Of a DNA stretch of 64,000 bases, positions 52,168 to 62,307 are shown piece by piece; within the stretch, counting starts at the first letter, position 1; each line of letters starts with the position of its first letter. The DNA is taken from assembly GCA_010015805.1 (NCBI GenBank), contig ML978122.1, forward strand, positions 1,522,453 to 1,586,452, read 5' to 3'. Origin of the DNA: Rhizodiscina lignyota (taxonomy: Eukaryota; Ascomycota; Dothideomycetes; Aulographales; Rhizodiscinaceae). The translations under genes and the position numbers were made by a program. Under the pieces are notes generated by a model. The model had not been told where the DNA came from. It saw only the letters and a program-made list of their open reading frames with translations, and did no database searches.

Positions 52168-53226
52168 ATGTCCCTCCAAAACCTCGCTCACGTCTGCTCG
52201 CACCTGCAGAACGCATCTCGCGGGCGCCTCGGCATCACCTCCATCTCCCTCACAAAGCTGCATCTCGCGCTCGCGCTATGCCTGCAGAAGCAGGGCTTCA
52301 TCTCGACGGTGCAGATAGGCGGGCAGAAACCGCCGGAGCCGCTGCGCGACACCATCCTCCCGCAGGACGCGCAGACGCTCACGTACGACGAATACCGGGA
52401 CCTGATGGACCTGTTCTCTGAGAACAAGGAGGCACGGAGGCACATGCCGTGGCACCATGTGCCAGAGCGGCCGAAGGGCGACATCAACGCACTCGGATCA
52501 GACATACTCTACGCCATACACAACTCCTCGGCCGAGCAGCGCGCCGCGTCAAGGACGTCAGAAGTGCGAGACGTCGACGCCTCATCCCCAGAAGCCCCGG
52601 AACCGACTCCTACTCCACCGTCAATACAAGACGGCGAAGCCCTCCCCACCCTCAGCGAAGAGCAGTACGCCCTCAAGCCGTGGATGTTCCTCTACCGCAA
52701 CGCCTCGCCCCTCCCACTGACCTCCTACCTCACCAACCCCTCCCTCTTCACCACCAACACCTCGCAGCGCCTCCTCTCCTTCGAGCGCTGGCAGGCGTCG
52801 CAGAACGCGCTCGCCCACGGCCACCAGTCGTCGTCCGCCGCGCATCTCGCGCTCCAGCCGTGGGACGCGTATCCCGACCCGCACCCCTTCTGGCGGAGCT
52901 ACCGCGCCGCGCCGAATCCGTGGGCGCTGATCCCCGCGAACCCAGCGCAGCGGCGGCTGTGGCTGGGCCTGAAGTACTGGAACAACGAGCCGGTCATCGG
53001 CAGCATGGGGCTGGTGAGCAAGCCGACGCGGAAGGTGACGCTGAGGCTGCTGGACCTGGGCAAGCTGGTGCAGGGGATGAACGCGAAGAGCGAGAAGGGG
53101 GTGATTGTGCGGGGCCTGAACAAGGTCGGAGAGTGTCTGTTTGTGCGGACGCCGTTGGGGATGTTGGAGGCGAGGGAGTGTGTGCAGAGGAGGGTTGGGG
53201 GGATGGCCATGTGTAGAGTATCGTGA
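52168..53226 (+). CDS. mrps8: Mitochondrial ribosomal protein uS8m (MRPS8)
   Basis: Small-subunit mitoribosomal protein. Single exon, 352 residues, ATG at 52168. The N-terminus MSLQNLAHVCSHLQNASRGR followed by TKLHLALALCLQKQGFIS is the family's rRNA-binding start. The C-terminus has RRLWLGLKYWNNEPVIGSM, SKPTRKVTLRLLDLGKLVQG and GLNKVGECLFVRTPLGMLEARE, matching the S8 end. A long Pro/Ser/Glu insert (about residues 115-165) separates the two halves, making it much longer than bacterial S8, as is usual in Pezizomycotina. The gene is very GC-rich with long open frames in other phases, which are shadows. Confidence 0.9.
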   Translation: MSLQNLAHVCSHLQNASRGRLGITSISLTKLHLALALCLQKQGFISTVQIGGQKPPEPLRDTILPQDAQTLTYDEYRDLMDLFSENKEARRHMPWHHVPERPKGDINALGSDILYAIHNSSAEQRAASRTSEVRDVDASSPEAPEPTPTPPSIQDGEALPTLSEEQYALKPWMFLYRNASPLPLTSYLTNPSLFTTNTSQRLLSFERWQASQNALAHGHQSSSAAHLALQPWDAYPDPHPFWRSYRAAPNPWALIPANPAQRRLWLGLKYWNNEPVIGSMGLVSKPTRKVTLRLLDLGKLVQGMNAKSEKGVIVRGLNKVGECLFVRTPLGMLEARECVQRRVGGMAMCRVS

Positions 53227-53617
53227 GGGGATTTGTTTGTACTATGTTGGACTAGGTGGGATGTATATATCTTTGCTTGTAAGTATAGCAGTGGATACGG
53301 CTGAGAATTCGAAGACTACTCCAATTGCGAAAGGACTCCTTTGAAAGGTAGTTCTGCTCTGCGTGTAAGAATTACAAAATAGGGCTGCGCCGAATGTCGA
53401 AGAGGTATATGCAATGGCATTCTTCCCGCCCGCTGGCTTGCGATCCAAAAAAAAAAGAAGAAAAAAAGAAAAAAGAGAAATCATCGTTCCATGCAAATCA
53501 TCGCCTTCGTACCCGTCAGGGCTGTGTCGATATTTCCCAAGTCCCAGTAACGCCTCGCTTCCAAGTACACAGAAATCCTTCCTTTTATCCCATCACATTT
53601 GCGTTCGCTTTGTACAA
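53227..53617. other. Convergent spacer with an A-rich tract
   Basis: About 390 bp between convergent stops. It contains an A-rich tract interrupted by G (about 53447-53481), a simple low-complexity sequence. Otherwise 3' UTRs. Confidence 0.5.
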
Positions 53618-55438
53618 TCACCCTTCATGCTGAGACCGCTCCCCCATGTCACCACTCTCGCCTGTTGGCGCTCCACTCGTAGCGCCGCCAGGACTTCTCA
53701 GAGGACTTGGGTTCTCGCTCACCCTGATACTAGGTACGTGGGTAATGGCGGGTAGCTGCGGTGCTCTTTGCCTGACAGGGCTCTCATAATCCGGCGGCTG
53801 ACCAAACTCAGTCGCAGCAAGATGCTCGTAGTATGGCGGGTGGTCGATTGGTGTCTCCATAGTTTCCGGTGCAGTCTGCGACCTGCTCAAGTCTACTTCG
53901 TCTAAATCTACCGTTATCGTAGGAGCGTCATTTGCTGTAATAGAGTGCGATAGACGAGATGCGCTGGCTGCACGTGAGTGCGGACGCGGTGTGGTGCTGC
54001 GATCCCCATTCGGCGTATCAGCCGTAGAGTGTAAGCTTACGACCTCGAAATCCGGGCTGGAATTCTGCGTGTTCTGCGTCACTCCAGACCCACTCCTCCC
54101 ACGTCCGCGTACACTAAAATCGTCGGGCGGGGGTGCGAATGGCGGGTGGTACACATTTCCTGGCTCGTCGTCATCCGTGCCGGCACTCGAGAGCGAGAAG
54201 ACGGAACTGGCGCTGCGGTTTCGATGATGGATGCTCAACGCGTCCAGAGTACTGAGTGTTCCTCTTCTGCCGCCAGCGTCGCCGCCCATATCCGCAGCAC
54301 TGTCCAGGAGCGGCCGGTTGTCTTCGCTGCGTGCGGAGGCGTTACTGCCAGCGCGAACTCTGCTGCCATCATGCCTTGCAACACCAAGCTCGGCATACTG
54401 CACGCTGCTGACGCGCCTTTGCCTTTCCCTTCTTGCGGCCTCCTCTTGATGCTCCGCGATTAACCGTGCAGCACTGCGTTGGCCTTCCGGATCTTCGCCC
54501 AACAATTGCCTCTCTTGCTGCTGTCGCCTGTCTCGCTCTTCAACACGCAGCCGCTCCACCTCTGCCCAATCACCTCTCGTGCGTGCCTCTCGGCGTAACC
54601 TCCTTCGTTCCTCTCGCTCTGCTGCTTCTGCACGGCGTGCACGGCGGATCTGGTAGAGCGATTCCATCTCTTCTTCACGGCGGCCCTCGACTTCATCTGT
54701 GCTCTCAGGAAACTCGAGTACGACGTCTATTCCTCCTCTTTCGCCTTCACGCCCAAGGATTTGCTCGGTCTCACGCGCCGAGGGAGTGTACGCTGGAAGC
54801 GTCATGATACTCCTGACGGAAGTATGCCTGTCCACTGCAGTCTGATTGTCTGCGGGTGTCCCTCTCGTGCCTGCCTCTACACCTCTTTCCACTGTAGCGC
54901 CAATCGTGCCAGTCTCACGAGACCTGCTCGAGTCTCTGGTCCGCAGCTCCTCCAGCGCAGGACTGTGGCTCCGACTGTTACGCCCGCTCCGAGGCGAAGG
55001 CCGTAATGACGGTGCGGATGCATCTGGTTGTAGGCGATCCGAGTATTGACCGCGGTTTCTGTTGCTTATGCTTGCCCATCGACGCCATCGGTTCTTCAAC
55101 GCGTTGCCTGGTAGGTATTTCGGCGACGCATTTCGGTTGCGAAGTCTGCGGGCGATGAAGTAGGATGCGACCAAGAGGACTATGACAACGATGACTATAA
55201 CGACGACCTGATGTACAGATAAAATCAGCTTATATGATTCTTGGAAGATTCTGATATGCGGGCGGTGAAGGGGAGGGTGGAGCAGGACTGGAATGTAAAT
55301 GCTTACGACTATTATAATGGTCTTCGAGGAGCCTCCAGACTTGTCATCCGAAGAAGTGTCGTCCGCACGAGCGTAGAGGACGTGATCGACAGCATGTTGG
55401 AATGCTCCACCGTCTTCGCTTGAGCGTGGGACGTGCAT
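53618..55438 (-). CDS. Single-pass membrane protein with PPxY motifs
   Basis: Two exons (55438-55307 and 55207-53618) separated by a 99-bp in-frame intron (GTAAGC donor); 573 residues starting at ATG 55438. There is a short extracytoplasmic N-terminus, then one long hydrophobic segment made across the splice (TIIIVVVVIVIVVIVLLVA) with a basic stop-transfer RRLRNRN. The cytosolic tail has a strong charged coiled coil (about residues 220-310, REEEMESLYQIRRARRAEAA) and a long Ser-rich disordered part. Near the C-terminus are two PPxY motifs, HPPYYEH and QPPDYES. One TM segment plus PPxY motifs is the layout of adaptors for the ubiquitin ligase Rsp5/NEDD4 (such as the Rcr/Ssh4 groups), but no family match is certain. 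Confidence 0.75.
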   Translation of the reverse strand: MHVPRSSEDGGAFQHAVDHVLYARADDTSSDDKSGGSSKTIIIVVSIYIPVLLHPPLHRPHIRIFQESYKLILSVHQVVVIVIVVIVLLVASYFIARRLRNRNASPKYLPGNALKNRWRRWASISNRNRGQYSDRLQPDASAPSLRPSPRSGRNSRSHSPALEELRTRDSSRSRETGTIGATVERGVEAGTRGTPADNQTAVDRHTSVRSIMTLPAYTPSARETEQILGREGERGGIDVVLEFPESTDEVEGRREEEMESLYQIRRARRAEAAEREERRRLRREARTRGDWAEVERLRVEERDRRQQQERQLLGEDPEGQRSAARLIAEHQEEAARRERQRRVSSVQYAELGVARHDGSRVRAGSNASARSEDNRPLLDSAADMGGDAGGRRGTLSTLDALSIHHRNRSASSVFSLSSAGTDDDEPGNVYHPPFAPPPDDFSVRGRGRSGSGVTQNTQNSSPDFEVVSLHSTADTPNGDRSTTPRPHSRAASASRLSHSITANDAPTITVDLDEVDLSRSQTAPETMETPIDHPPYYEHLAATEFGQPPDYESPVRQRAPQLPAITHVPSIRVSENPSPLRSPGGATSGAPTGESGDMGERSQHEG

Positions 55439-57049
55439 GGCGACGCTCGTCGGCAACGCTCCTCAGTATCACAGGCGTAGTCTGCGATGAACGCCCGTAG
55501 GGCAGAAATTTGCAGGTTTCAAGTCGGTGATGGCTGAAGGAAGATGGTCACAGCATGGATGGAGCGTCGAGTGGGTGATTGCGTATGGTGTACCAAGGAT
55601 TCGAGTAAGGTTCCAGGTTTCTTTTTACTAGGCAGCTTCGCGCGTGGATCCGGGCTGTCAGCTCCACTAAACGCGAGTTGAGCGACTCGATGTAGTACAG
55701 CGAGGGGAAAGCGAAAAATGTTTCAGGAGTCAGATAGTTAATACTATCAGATCAAGGTGGGAATAGACGCCATGAGCGAGAAAAAGGCTAGAAATCAATG
55801 CCACTCAGCCCCGGCGGCGGTTCAGTTCGTGCAGGAGTGGTGGCGCGGAGCTGGCCCTGCAGGCTTGCTTGCTGAAGATGGGTAAGACGCGATCGTTATT
55901 GGGCCCGTCGTCGAGGTGAGATGAGGCGCGCAGAACGTGAGCCCGACGGCGCGATGGATTGGAGTTATAGTAGTTTTGCTCGGAGGAGATGGAGAAGAAG
56001 CAGCAGGATGGGATTGTTGCATTTGCCCAGGCGCAAGGTCGAGCTGCTTGCTCCTCCTTCCTTAGGAGCACTGCGTCTTGCAAGCCTGCCGCTCTCTATT
56101 TTTAGCCCCCACAGAGGAGCATCGCACGTGGAGTCTATCAAGGCACATTGGCTGCATTCCCTCTGCGCGGCTCGATAAAGGCACGTCAGACACTGCCTCC
56201 AGCAAGGCAATTGATCCTCATGCACACGCAAGCGCTCACAACAGTATTCATAATGCACCGTCAGCCTGATCTTTGGGCGGCTTGAGAAGACGGCATAGCA
56301 GGACTGTGTGGCTGGAGGCAACCGACAGCTGCAGTGTGCGGTGCACAGCTAACCCCATCTCGTGTGGCGCGTACCCAAACGGTAGGTACTTCCGTACCAT
56401 CGCTGGCTCGGCTACATACCGGTGGCGATAGCTCAAATACCCCTTGCTTCCTGCACCCGAATTCATCAATTCGGACACGCGAGAGAAGGGAAGCTATTGA
56501 AGACTATACGGAGTAACATCAACTAAGTGGGTTTGTCTCGAGCACTCCTCAGAGAGAAGGGGTAAGCGGTTCGACTTGTACCATGGATAAACGCAATGAT
56601 TCCATTATTTCCCTTCTTCCCTATCTCTTCCGAGCAAAACTCTCCTACCACTTTCCATCTATTGTGTCCGACTTCTACTAATAGCTTAGTAGATGCTCAG
56701 GATGTGGAATACCAAATATGACTAGAACTCCACTTGGCGAAATGGCTGACGATACTCCAGACTTGTCGAGTGGAGTTTCTGTGGAATTCTATTCACCTTG
56801 CTTTGGACACAGTCAAACACGGGTTTCAATGACAGTTTACGTTGCATCTTGCAGCTGAGGAAAAGTGTTATGAGAGGCCATATGTACTCTCCATTAACCC
56901 TACACCAGAAACCGTCCCCATATCCACCAAATCATCTTGTACGCCGTCCGTCAATAGAACACCGAACATCCAGTCAGAGAAAAATCAAATGTTAGCGTCT
57001 CCAACGCCAGACTATATCCTTCGCTTTACATCCATCATCCTATGCCAGT
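55439..57049. other. Intergenic region, 1.6 kb
   Basis: Lies between the start of the PPxY gene and the stop of the RTC5 gene, both leftward. It holds the promoter of the first and the 3' UTR of the second. Short frames on both strands are unconvincing. No repeat or RNA gene is seen. Confidence 0.45.
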
Positions 57050-59248
57050 TCAGCCCATACTACCACCACTTCTGCTAGAGTCATTAATGATCCCAGCCAT
57101 CCTCAGCAGCTCACGATCCGTTTCCTGGTCCCCAGTACCAAGGTTGATTCTTCTCCTCCTCTCCGCCTCCGCCTCTTCCCACTTCCACGCCTGTCTCTGT
57201 TCCTCAGCTTGAGCCTCTCCACCGACGCCCCACACCTCTAGCGCGTCAATCTCAAATCTGTCCTGCCAGTCCCCCGCCGTGGGCAGACCAGTGCCTTGCG
57301 GCAGTTTTGACGAGTGGAAAGAGCCTCCGCCAGAAGTGAGATGAGTGAACACGCCAAACTCGAGACCGTCGTCGAGATGCAGAGATACCGGTCCGATGGG
57401 ATAGTGCACATCTCCCAGCCAGCTTGCCCTGCGAGCTAGACGATGGCCTCCTTGAGCGGCTGATGCACCTGCAGAAGATCCCGAGGATGGCACTGGGCTA
57501 CCGAAGCCAATGCCAGTGAATGTTGCAGGAGGTTTGCAGAAGTAAACGTGGTCTGGAGCGTGAGACGAAGATGACGCCTTGAACACGGCGTGATGGGGAG
57601 TCAATTGGAACAGGACTGTTTGGTCATTCGTGATTGAGAGCTTCGGCGTTGATTTCCAAGGCGTTGGGTTGTATGCACCGTAGGTGACTCGCTGTTTAAC
57701 AGTTGGAGCTTCAGCAGCCGCTGCTCCGTGGCTTGTCGGTAAACGTTTTGGAGGCAGAGACTCCACGAATGCCCTGGAACGAGGTGTATTCGGCGTAGCT
57801 GGAAGTAAAGCCCCTGAGACTAGAAGTATAGTCGGTGCTTGCCATTTGAAGACCGACTTTTCGAAGGATCCGAGACTAAAACCGGCAATATTTCCTGAGT
57901 AAAGCGGTTGCATGTGTCTGAATAGGGGGCTTTGTCCTTTGATAAAGAATGATAGCTGGCTCAGGACAGTAACATCCATGATGTCGCTCTCCTGTGGGAG
58001 CAATGGTTCCCTGGGAACTAGAGGCCTTTCCGGAATAGGAGGTTCAAAGACTGGGGCGTCTTCATGTATTGAAAGCTGTCCGAATTGGCCCATAGAGAAT
58101 GAGACTTTGCGTCTCGGCATGTCCATCGAGCCCCTTGAAGACCTGCGAGCAGTAGGCGATGGCGGCAACTCCGTTGAGGCACGAGATAGCTTTGGCGATG
58201 GAGGTCCCGTCAATGTGGTGGTTGACTCCTTTCGTTTGGAGAGATCAAAGTCTTTGTCAAAGAGGAAATGCTCGAAAAGAGGGGACAAGCCGTCAAAGAG
58301 GTTTGGGAGCGAGGCTGTGACAACCGCATCGAAATTCTTATACGTGACGCCTGGATTCTTCTCCGGGCCGAATGACGACAGTATATTGTTTGCAGTGATG
58401 CGGAGATTCTCCAGCCGCTTCTCGTCAAGCTCAGCGCCGTATGTTGCGAGATTGTCCTGGCTTTCAAGAGGCGCTATGAGCAGGAGAAACTCCAGCATCT
58501 TGAGCAGATTGTCGCTGGGTATGATTGAATGTTGAATGTTGCCCTTCTCACCAAGCTTAAATGCTTCAGTCGCATCCAGGCTCTCAAAAGCTGCCAACAT
58601 AAGCTCGTCGTCCTCCTCTTCCTGGCCCACTTCATCCTCGTCGCCCGCCGGCTTGTCAATGGCAAAGCCCTGGCCATTGGCGGTTTCATGCGTTGATTCT
58701 TCCTGGGCCGCGTCTCCCTCTTGACCCTCCGTAGCCTGTTCTCCTGCTGTATGATTGTCGTACACCGCCAAACTTCTGTATAACTCCCTATACCATTCCC
58801 TCCTCGGCCTCTTTAGCACCGTCTTCTGCCTCTCCGTCAGGATTGTAACAACCTTGAGCAGCGCATCGCTCGTCAATATGGCAGGTGCCTGGCTAGGAAA
58901 CGGGAAGGCGCCCAGGTAGCTGGCCATCTGGAAGATGATTGGGCCAGTTGCCAGGGCATCCGGAATCTCGAGGAACTTGCATAGTGTACTCTCTTTCCAG
59001 AAGTGCACTCCGGACTCCTGCTCGGCGAGAGACTTGAAGACGGAGCGGAAGGAGTAGATCTCGAGCGGGGAGTAGCATTTGTTGGCGAAAAGCTGTGTGA
59101 GGCGGTTATTGAGTTCCTCTGCGGGTTCCCGTTAGCTCTAGCTCAGCTCTTGCGATGTATGACGTTGTAGCTTGAATATGCTGCCTGGCTCAACAGCCCA
59201 AATATACTCACCTATAGAGGCTTGCGGGACAGAAGATCCTTGACCCAT
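57050..59248 (-). CDS. rtc5: RTC5-type TLDc-domain protein
   Basis: Two exons: a 37-bp first exon (59248-59212) and 59118-57050, giving 701 residues. Exon 1 encodes MGQGSSVPQASI, whose Gly2 and Ser6 fit an N-myristoylation signal; the splice continues with EELNNRLTQLFANKCYSPLE, conserved in fungal RTC5 (restriction of telomere capping 5). WKESTLCKFLEIPDAL and PIIFQMASYLGAFPFPSQAP follow. An acidic insert lies near residues 130-160. The TLDc domain covers roughly residues 385-660, including FSLGSFEKSVFKWQAPTILL, HVYFCKPPATFTGIGFGSPV and FEIDALEVWGVGG near its end. TLDc proteins act with the V-ATPase or in oxidative stress in other organisms; here that is only family knowledge. Confidence 0.9.
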
Positions 59249-59472
59249 ACTTGGCGAGTTTTAGCTCGCTTTTGCGCGAGCGAACATTTCACATAAGAAG
59301 GGAGAACCGGTGTGGTGGTAGAATGATCGTACACTTGCAGCGCGAGGTGGGGTCGTTCGCAGCTTTGTAGGCCGCAGATCTGGGGAAGCCCTGCCCCACG
59401 TCAAGGTCCCGCTCTGCCTTATCAAGTTATCACCGTCCAAAAGCAACGCACGACGCCTCTTCGCGGGTAGTC

Positions 59473-60009
59473 ATGATTGTCCATGATGTCAATTGTCACT
59501 GTCAAGCCGTGAAATGCACATTTGAAGTCGACGTCCCTTTAGAAGAGAGGGAGATCGTGGTCTGTAACTGTATGGTCCTCTACCAATGAGGATCCAGCAT
59601 CTCGACATATGCCCAGGCTCTATATGCACGAAGAACGGATACATCAATGTGTATACGAAGAATGATCGTATCAAATTCGAACATGGCCGCGGCATGCTCA
59701 ACGCAAGATATGCATTCCATCCTAGTTGCAGCTCCCTATTTTAACAACAGCGCTATGCGTTTGAGCCAAATACCTTGTGCCACATGTTTTGCTGGAAGTG
59801 ACATGTTGATTGAAGTTACGGATGCAGAAAATCCTACTGAAGCGTTGGGAACTACCGGTGTCAATATACGTGGGACCATTATTGACCCAAAGCTTGCTCG
59901 TCCTCTGGGTCCGTACTAGCTGCGTCAGGCGAGGGACATCGATTTATCTAAACTGAGGATCCGCGAAGTTGATGGACGTTCGAGAGTTCAGCCGTACATT
60001 GTGATGTGA
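59473..60009 (+). pseudogene. GFA-domain (Mss4-like) gene, apparently decayed
   Basis: A small plus-strand gene visible only after splicing. Exon 1 (59473-59569) reads MIVHDVNCHCQAVKCTFEVD and ends CN; a 47-bp intron (59570-59616) joins it to CSICTKNGYINVYTKNDR, giving the zinc-binding CHC...CNCSIC pattern of glutathione-dependent formaldehyde-activating-enzyme-like proteins. After RYAFHP (about 59718) the reading breaks. RYAFEPN, PCATCFAGSDMLIEV, TTGVNIR and DIDLSKLRIREVDGRS, all expected family segments, follow in order but in different frames, with at least two unexplained frame changes before a stop at 60009. I find no intron set that fixes all of them, so it is probably a pseudogene; one short unusual intron cannot be excluded. 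Confidence 0.65.
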
Positions 60010-60117
60010 ACCAAGAGGTCAGAGGTAGACGATTAATTTCATGTATTTCGGCTAAGACTGTACACAGAATTTACAAGACAAAGGCCAACCCGACGCCATT
60101 GCTTGCTTGTCGACGGT

Positions 60118-62307
60118 CTAGAAGTTCATCAAATCTGCAGATGAAATGGTTAGTTCCCCTTCATTTCTAGAAGACAGAAGTGCAGAAAACTCACCTCTCC
60201 CAAAAAGAGCCCTCTTACTCCAGTCCATTGCCAGTAATATCCGTGTCCTCAAACTCACGCTTTGCGCAAAATACACACTCCTCCAGAGGTACACCGCCAA
60301 CAGGCCTCCACTGAAACCCATGCCATTCCCTATGTCAAACACAGCTGCATTGCCGATGTATGCCAGGCTGCCCAGGTGATGGTATTCGAACGCCTTGTAG
60401 CACGCCTCGTCCAGATCACCATAGTCCACTTGATTTAACTTCAGTCCTGGAGCCATTTGGACCATCTTGTTGAATTTGCGGGCGAGGTACTGGCCTTGTT
60501 GATGTGCGCGTTGTGCCGTGGCCGGGAGAGAGGTAAGTTTCGAGTCGATCTGTTCAAGAAGCTCATGTAGTTCTCCGAAGTCGAGCGTCCCGGACTTGTC
60601 CTTGTCATACTGTTCGAACAGCTTGTCCAAGCGTCGTAAATGGTCTCCAGCTTGAGGAAATCTGGCTCTGACCCTTTTGGCGATGCCGCGCCAGTCGCTG
60701 TAGCTGAGTTCCATAGTTTCAGGGTCCTTGCCCTTCTCCCAGGCCAGGGTTCGAAGGAATGTTATAATATGATCGGAGACGTTGTTCTGCACCGTGGAGC
60801 AATCACCAATGGCATAAACATCACCCATTGGGGTACCAATGACTCTCAAGTGGGTGTCGGTCTCGAGCGCATGCCTGTTATTCTGCCCATCAAGCGTGCC
60901 AGCCAGCGTCTTGCTAAATTCGGTTTGTGAAACTCCAGTAGACCAGAGGCAGAACCCTTGAGGCAGCTCCTTTGTGACAACCTTGCCGGTCTCATCCTTT
61001 TGAGTGTAAAGGATGCGATCAGGCAGAACTTCCTTGACGCGAGCGTTTGTCTCTACGTTCACACTGTCGTGTGCAAACCGCTCTTCCGCATATCTGCTCA
61101 GCGCCTCGTCGTAAGTATTCAAGATGTGACCACGGGACTGGATCACGTGAACGGAAATTTCGTTGCGCAGGACTTTGGGGAAGAATTGGACGAGGTCTTC
61201 GTTCAACATATCGTATAGTTCTGCCGCGAACTCAACGCCGGTTGGTCCACCGCCACAGATGACAAATGAAAGGAGTCGCCGACGCTCCTCGTCAGTGGTT
61301 GTGGGATAGCAGGCGGTTTCGAGGTTACGGATGACGGAATTGCGGATCATGCGGGCGTCGGTAATGTCTTTTAGAAAGTGGCAGTTCTCGAGACCGGGGA
61401 CACCGTGAGGGTTAGTGATGGAACCTTTAGACAGCATTAGCTCGAGATCCAGCCAAAGCGTCATAAATAGATGCATACCAACGCCAATAACAAGCTTATC
61501 ATACGGCAGATAAAAGTGCTCCTCGACTCCGTCTTTATTCACTGTGCTCACTTCAACTAACTTCGCACTAAAGTCGACGTTCTCCGCCTTGGCCTTTAGA
61601 AAATGTCCATTCACCCTACTTATAATCCTTCTGACCGGTTCCACCAAACTTCTAAGCTCCAGGGTTCCAACCGTCGCGCTGGGAAGCATTGGCGTGAAGC
61701 AGAAGTGATTGCTCGGACTGACGACAGTGACATGATAGTCATCCGGGTTCAACTGCTTCAGCAGAGCTATAGAGCCCCATCCTGTTCCCAGTATGACGAG
61801 CTTGGGCTTATGCTTCTGCTCTTTCTTGTGAGGGTCGTCATCGTCTAGTAGGTGCTCCGCGATGGGTAGGTTCTTAGGCCCGCCTCTTTGAGGTGATAGA
61901 GCAACTTCGGATACCGCGCAATCGTCCGTAGCCGGGTCCATACGGTACGTACTGGCATCATAGATGAAGAAAGCGATGACAAGACCGCTGCCAATGGCAA
62001 CAGTGAAACCGAACCATGCAAAACTGCGATAGATGAAGCGTACTAGACGGGACTTTTGCGGGAGTGGCTTCGTGTGGAGAGTGCGCCGAAGGACGAGAGA
62101 TTGTGCATTGGGTCGAGCATGTACGGAGCAGGAAAGCTGCGCGAGGATGGAAGGCCGTCGGAGCTGGGATCGAAGGGTATCTTTGGGGAGATGCGAAGTG
62201 CTCAACAAGCGCTTGGATGAGATATTGTTAGCGATTGTGTGGACCTGAAAGCTCGCATGCGGTGGTCTGCATCGCGCTGCGCTCCGTCCAAGGTGCCGCA
62301 GCAACAT
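60118..62307 (-). CDS. nde1: External alternative NADH dehydrogenase with EF-hand (NDE type)
   Basis: A rotenone-insensitive type II NADH:ubiquinone oxidoreductase of the mitochondrial inner membrane. Three exons: 62307-61479, 61424-60195 and 60134-60118 (17 bp), giving 691 residues. The intron at 61425-61478 gives VIGVGSITNPHGV; the last splice gives LFGRDLMNF at the end. ATG 62307 is chosen because the longer frame begins with TTG. A basic presequence is followed by one TM segment (about 96-118). The FAD/NADH Rossmann motifs are VILGTGWGSIALL (about 171) and VICGGGPTGVEFAAEL. An EF-hand loop, DKDKSGTLDFGE, lies in an insert near residue 540, as in Ca-binding external enzymes such as Neurospora NDE-1. 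Facing the intermembrane space is inferred from that. Confidence 0.93.
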   Translation of the reverse strand: MLLRHLGRSAARCRPPHASFQVHTIANNISSKRLLSTSHLPKDTLRSQLRRPSILAQLSCSVHARPNAQSLVLRRTLHTKPLPQKSRLVRFIYRSFAWFGFTVAIGSGLVIAFFIYDASTYRMDPATDDCAVSEVALSPQRGGPKNLPIAEHLLDDDDPHKKEQKHKPKLVILGTGWGSIALLKQLNPDDYHVTVVSPSNHFCFTPMLPSATVGTLELRSLVEPVRRIISRVNGHFLKAKAENVDFSAKLVEVSTVNKDGVEEHFYLPYDKLVIGVGMHLFMTLWLDLELMLSKGSITNPHGVPGLENCHFLKDITDARMIRNSVIRNLETACYPTTTDEERRRLLSFVICGGGPTGVEFAAELYDMLNEDLVQFFPKVLRNEISVHVIQSRGHILNTYDEALSRYAEERFAHDSVNVETNARVKEVLPDRILYTQKDETGKVVTKELPQGFCLWSTGVSQTEFSKTLAGTLDGQNNRHALETDTHLRVIGTPMGDVYAIGDCSTVQNNVSDHIITFLRTLAWEKGKDPETMELSYSDWRGIAKRVRARFPQAGDHLRRLDKLFEQYDKDKSGTLDFGELHELLEQIDSKLTSLPATAQRAHQQGQYLARKFNKMVQMAPGLKLNQVDYGDLDEACYKAFEYHHLGSLAYIGNAAVFDIGNGMGFSGGLLAVYLWRSVYFAQSVSLRTRILLAMDWSKRALFGRGEFSALLSSRNEGELTISSADLMNF

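Noticed and set aside
52449-53216. 255-codon overlapping frame in the uS8m gene
   Set aside because: Arg/Ala/Pro-rich shadow caused by high GC; uS8m motifs are in the other frame.
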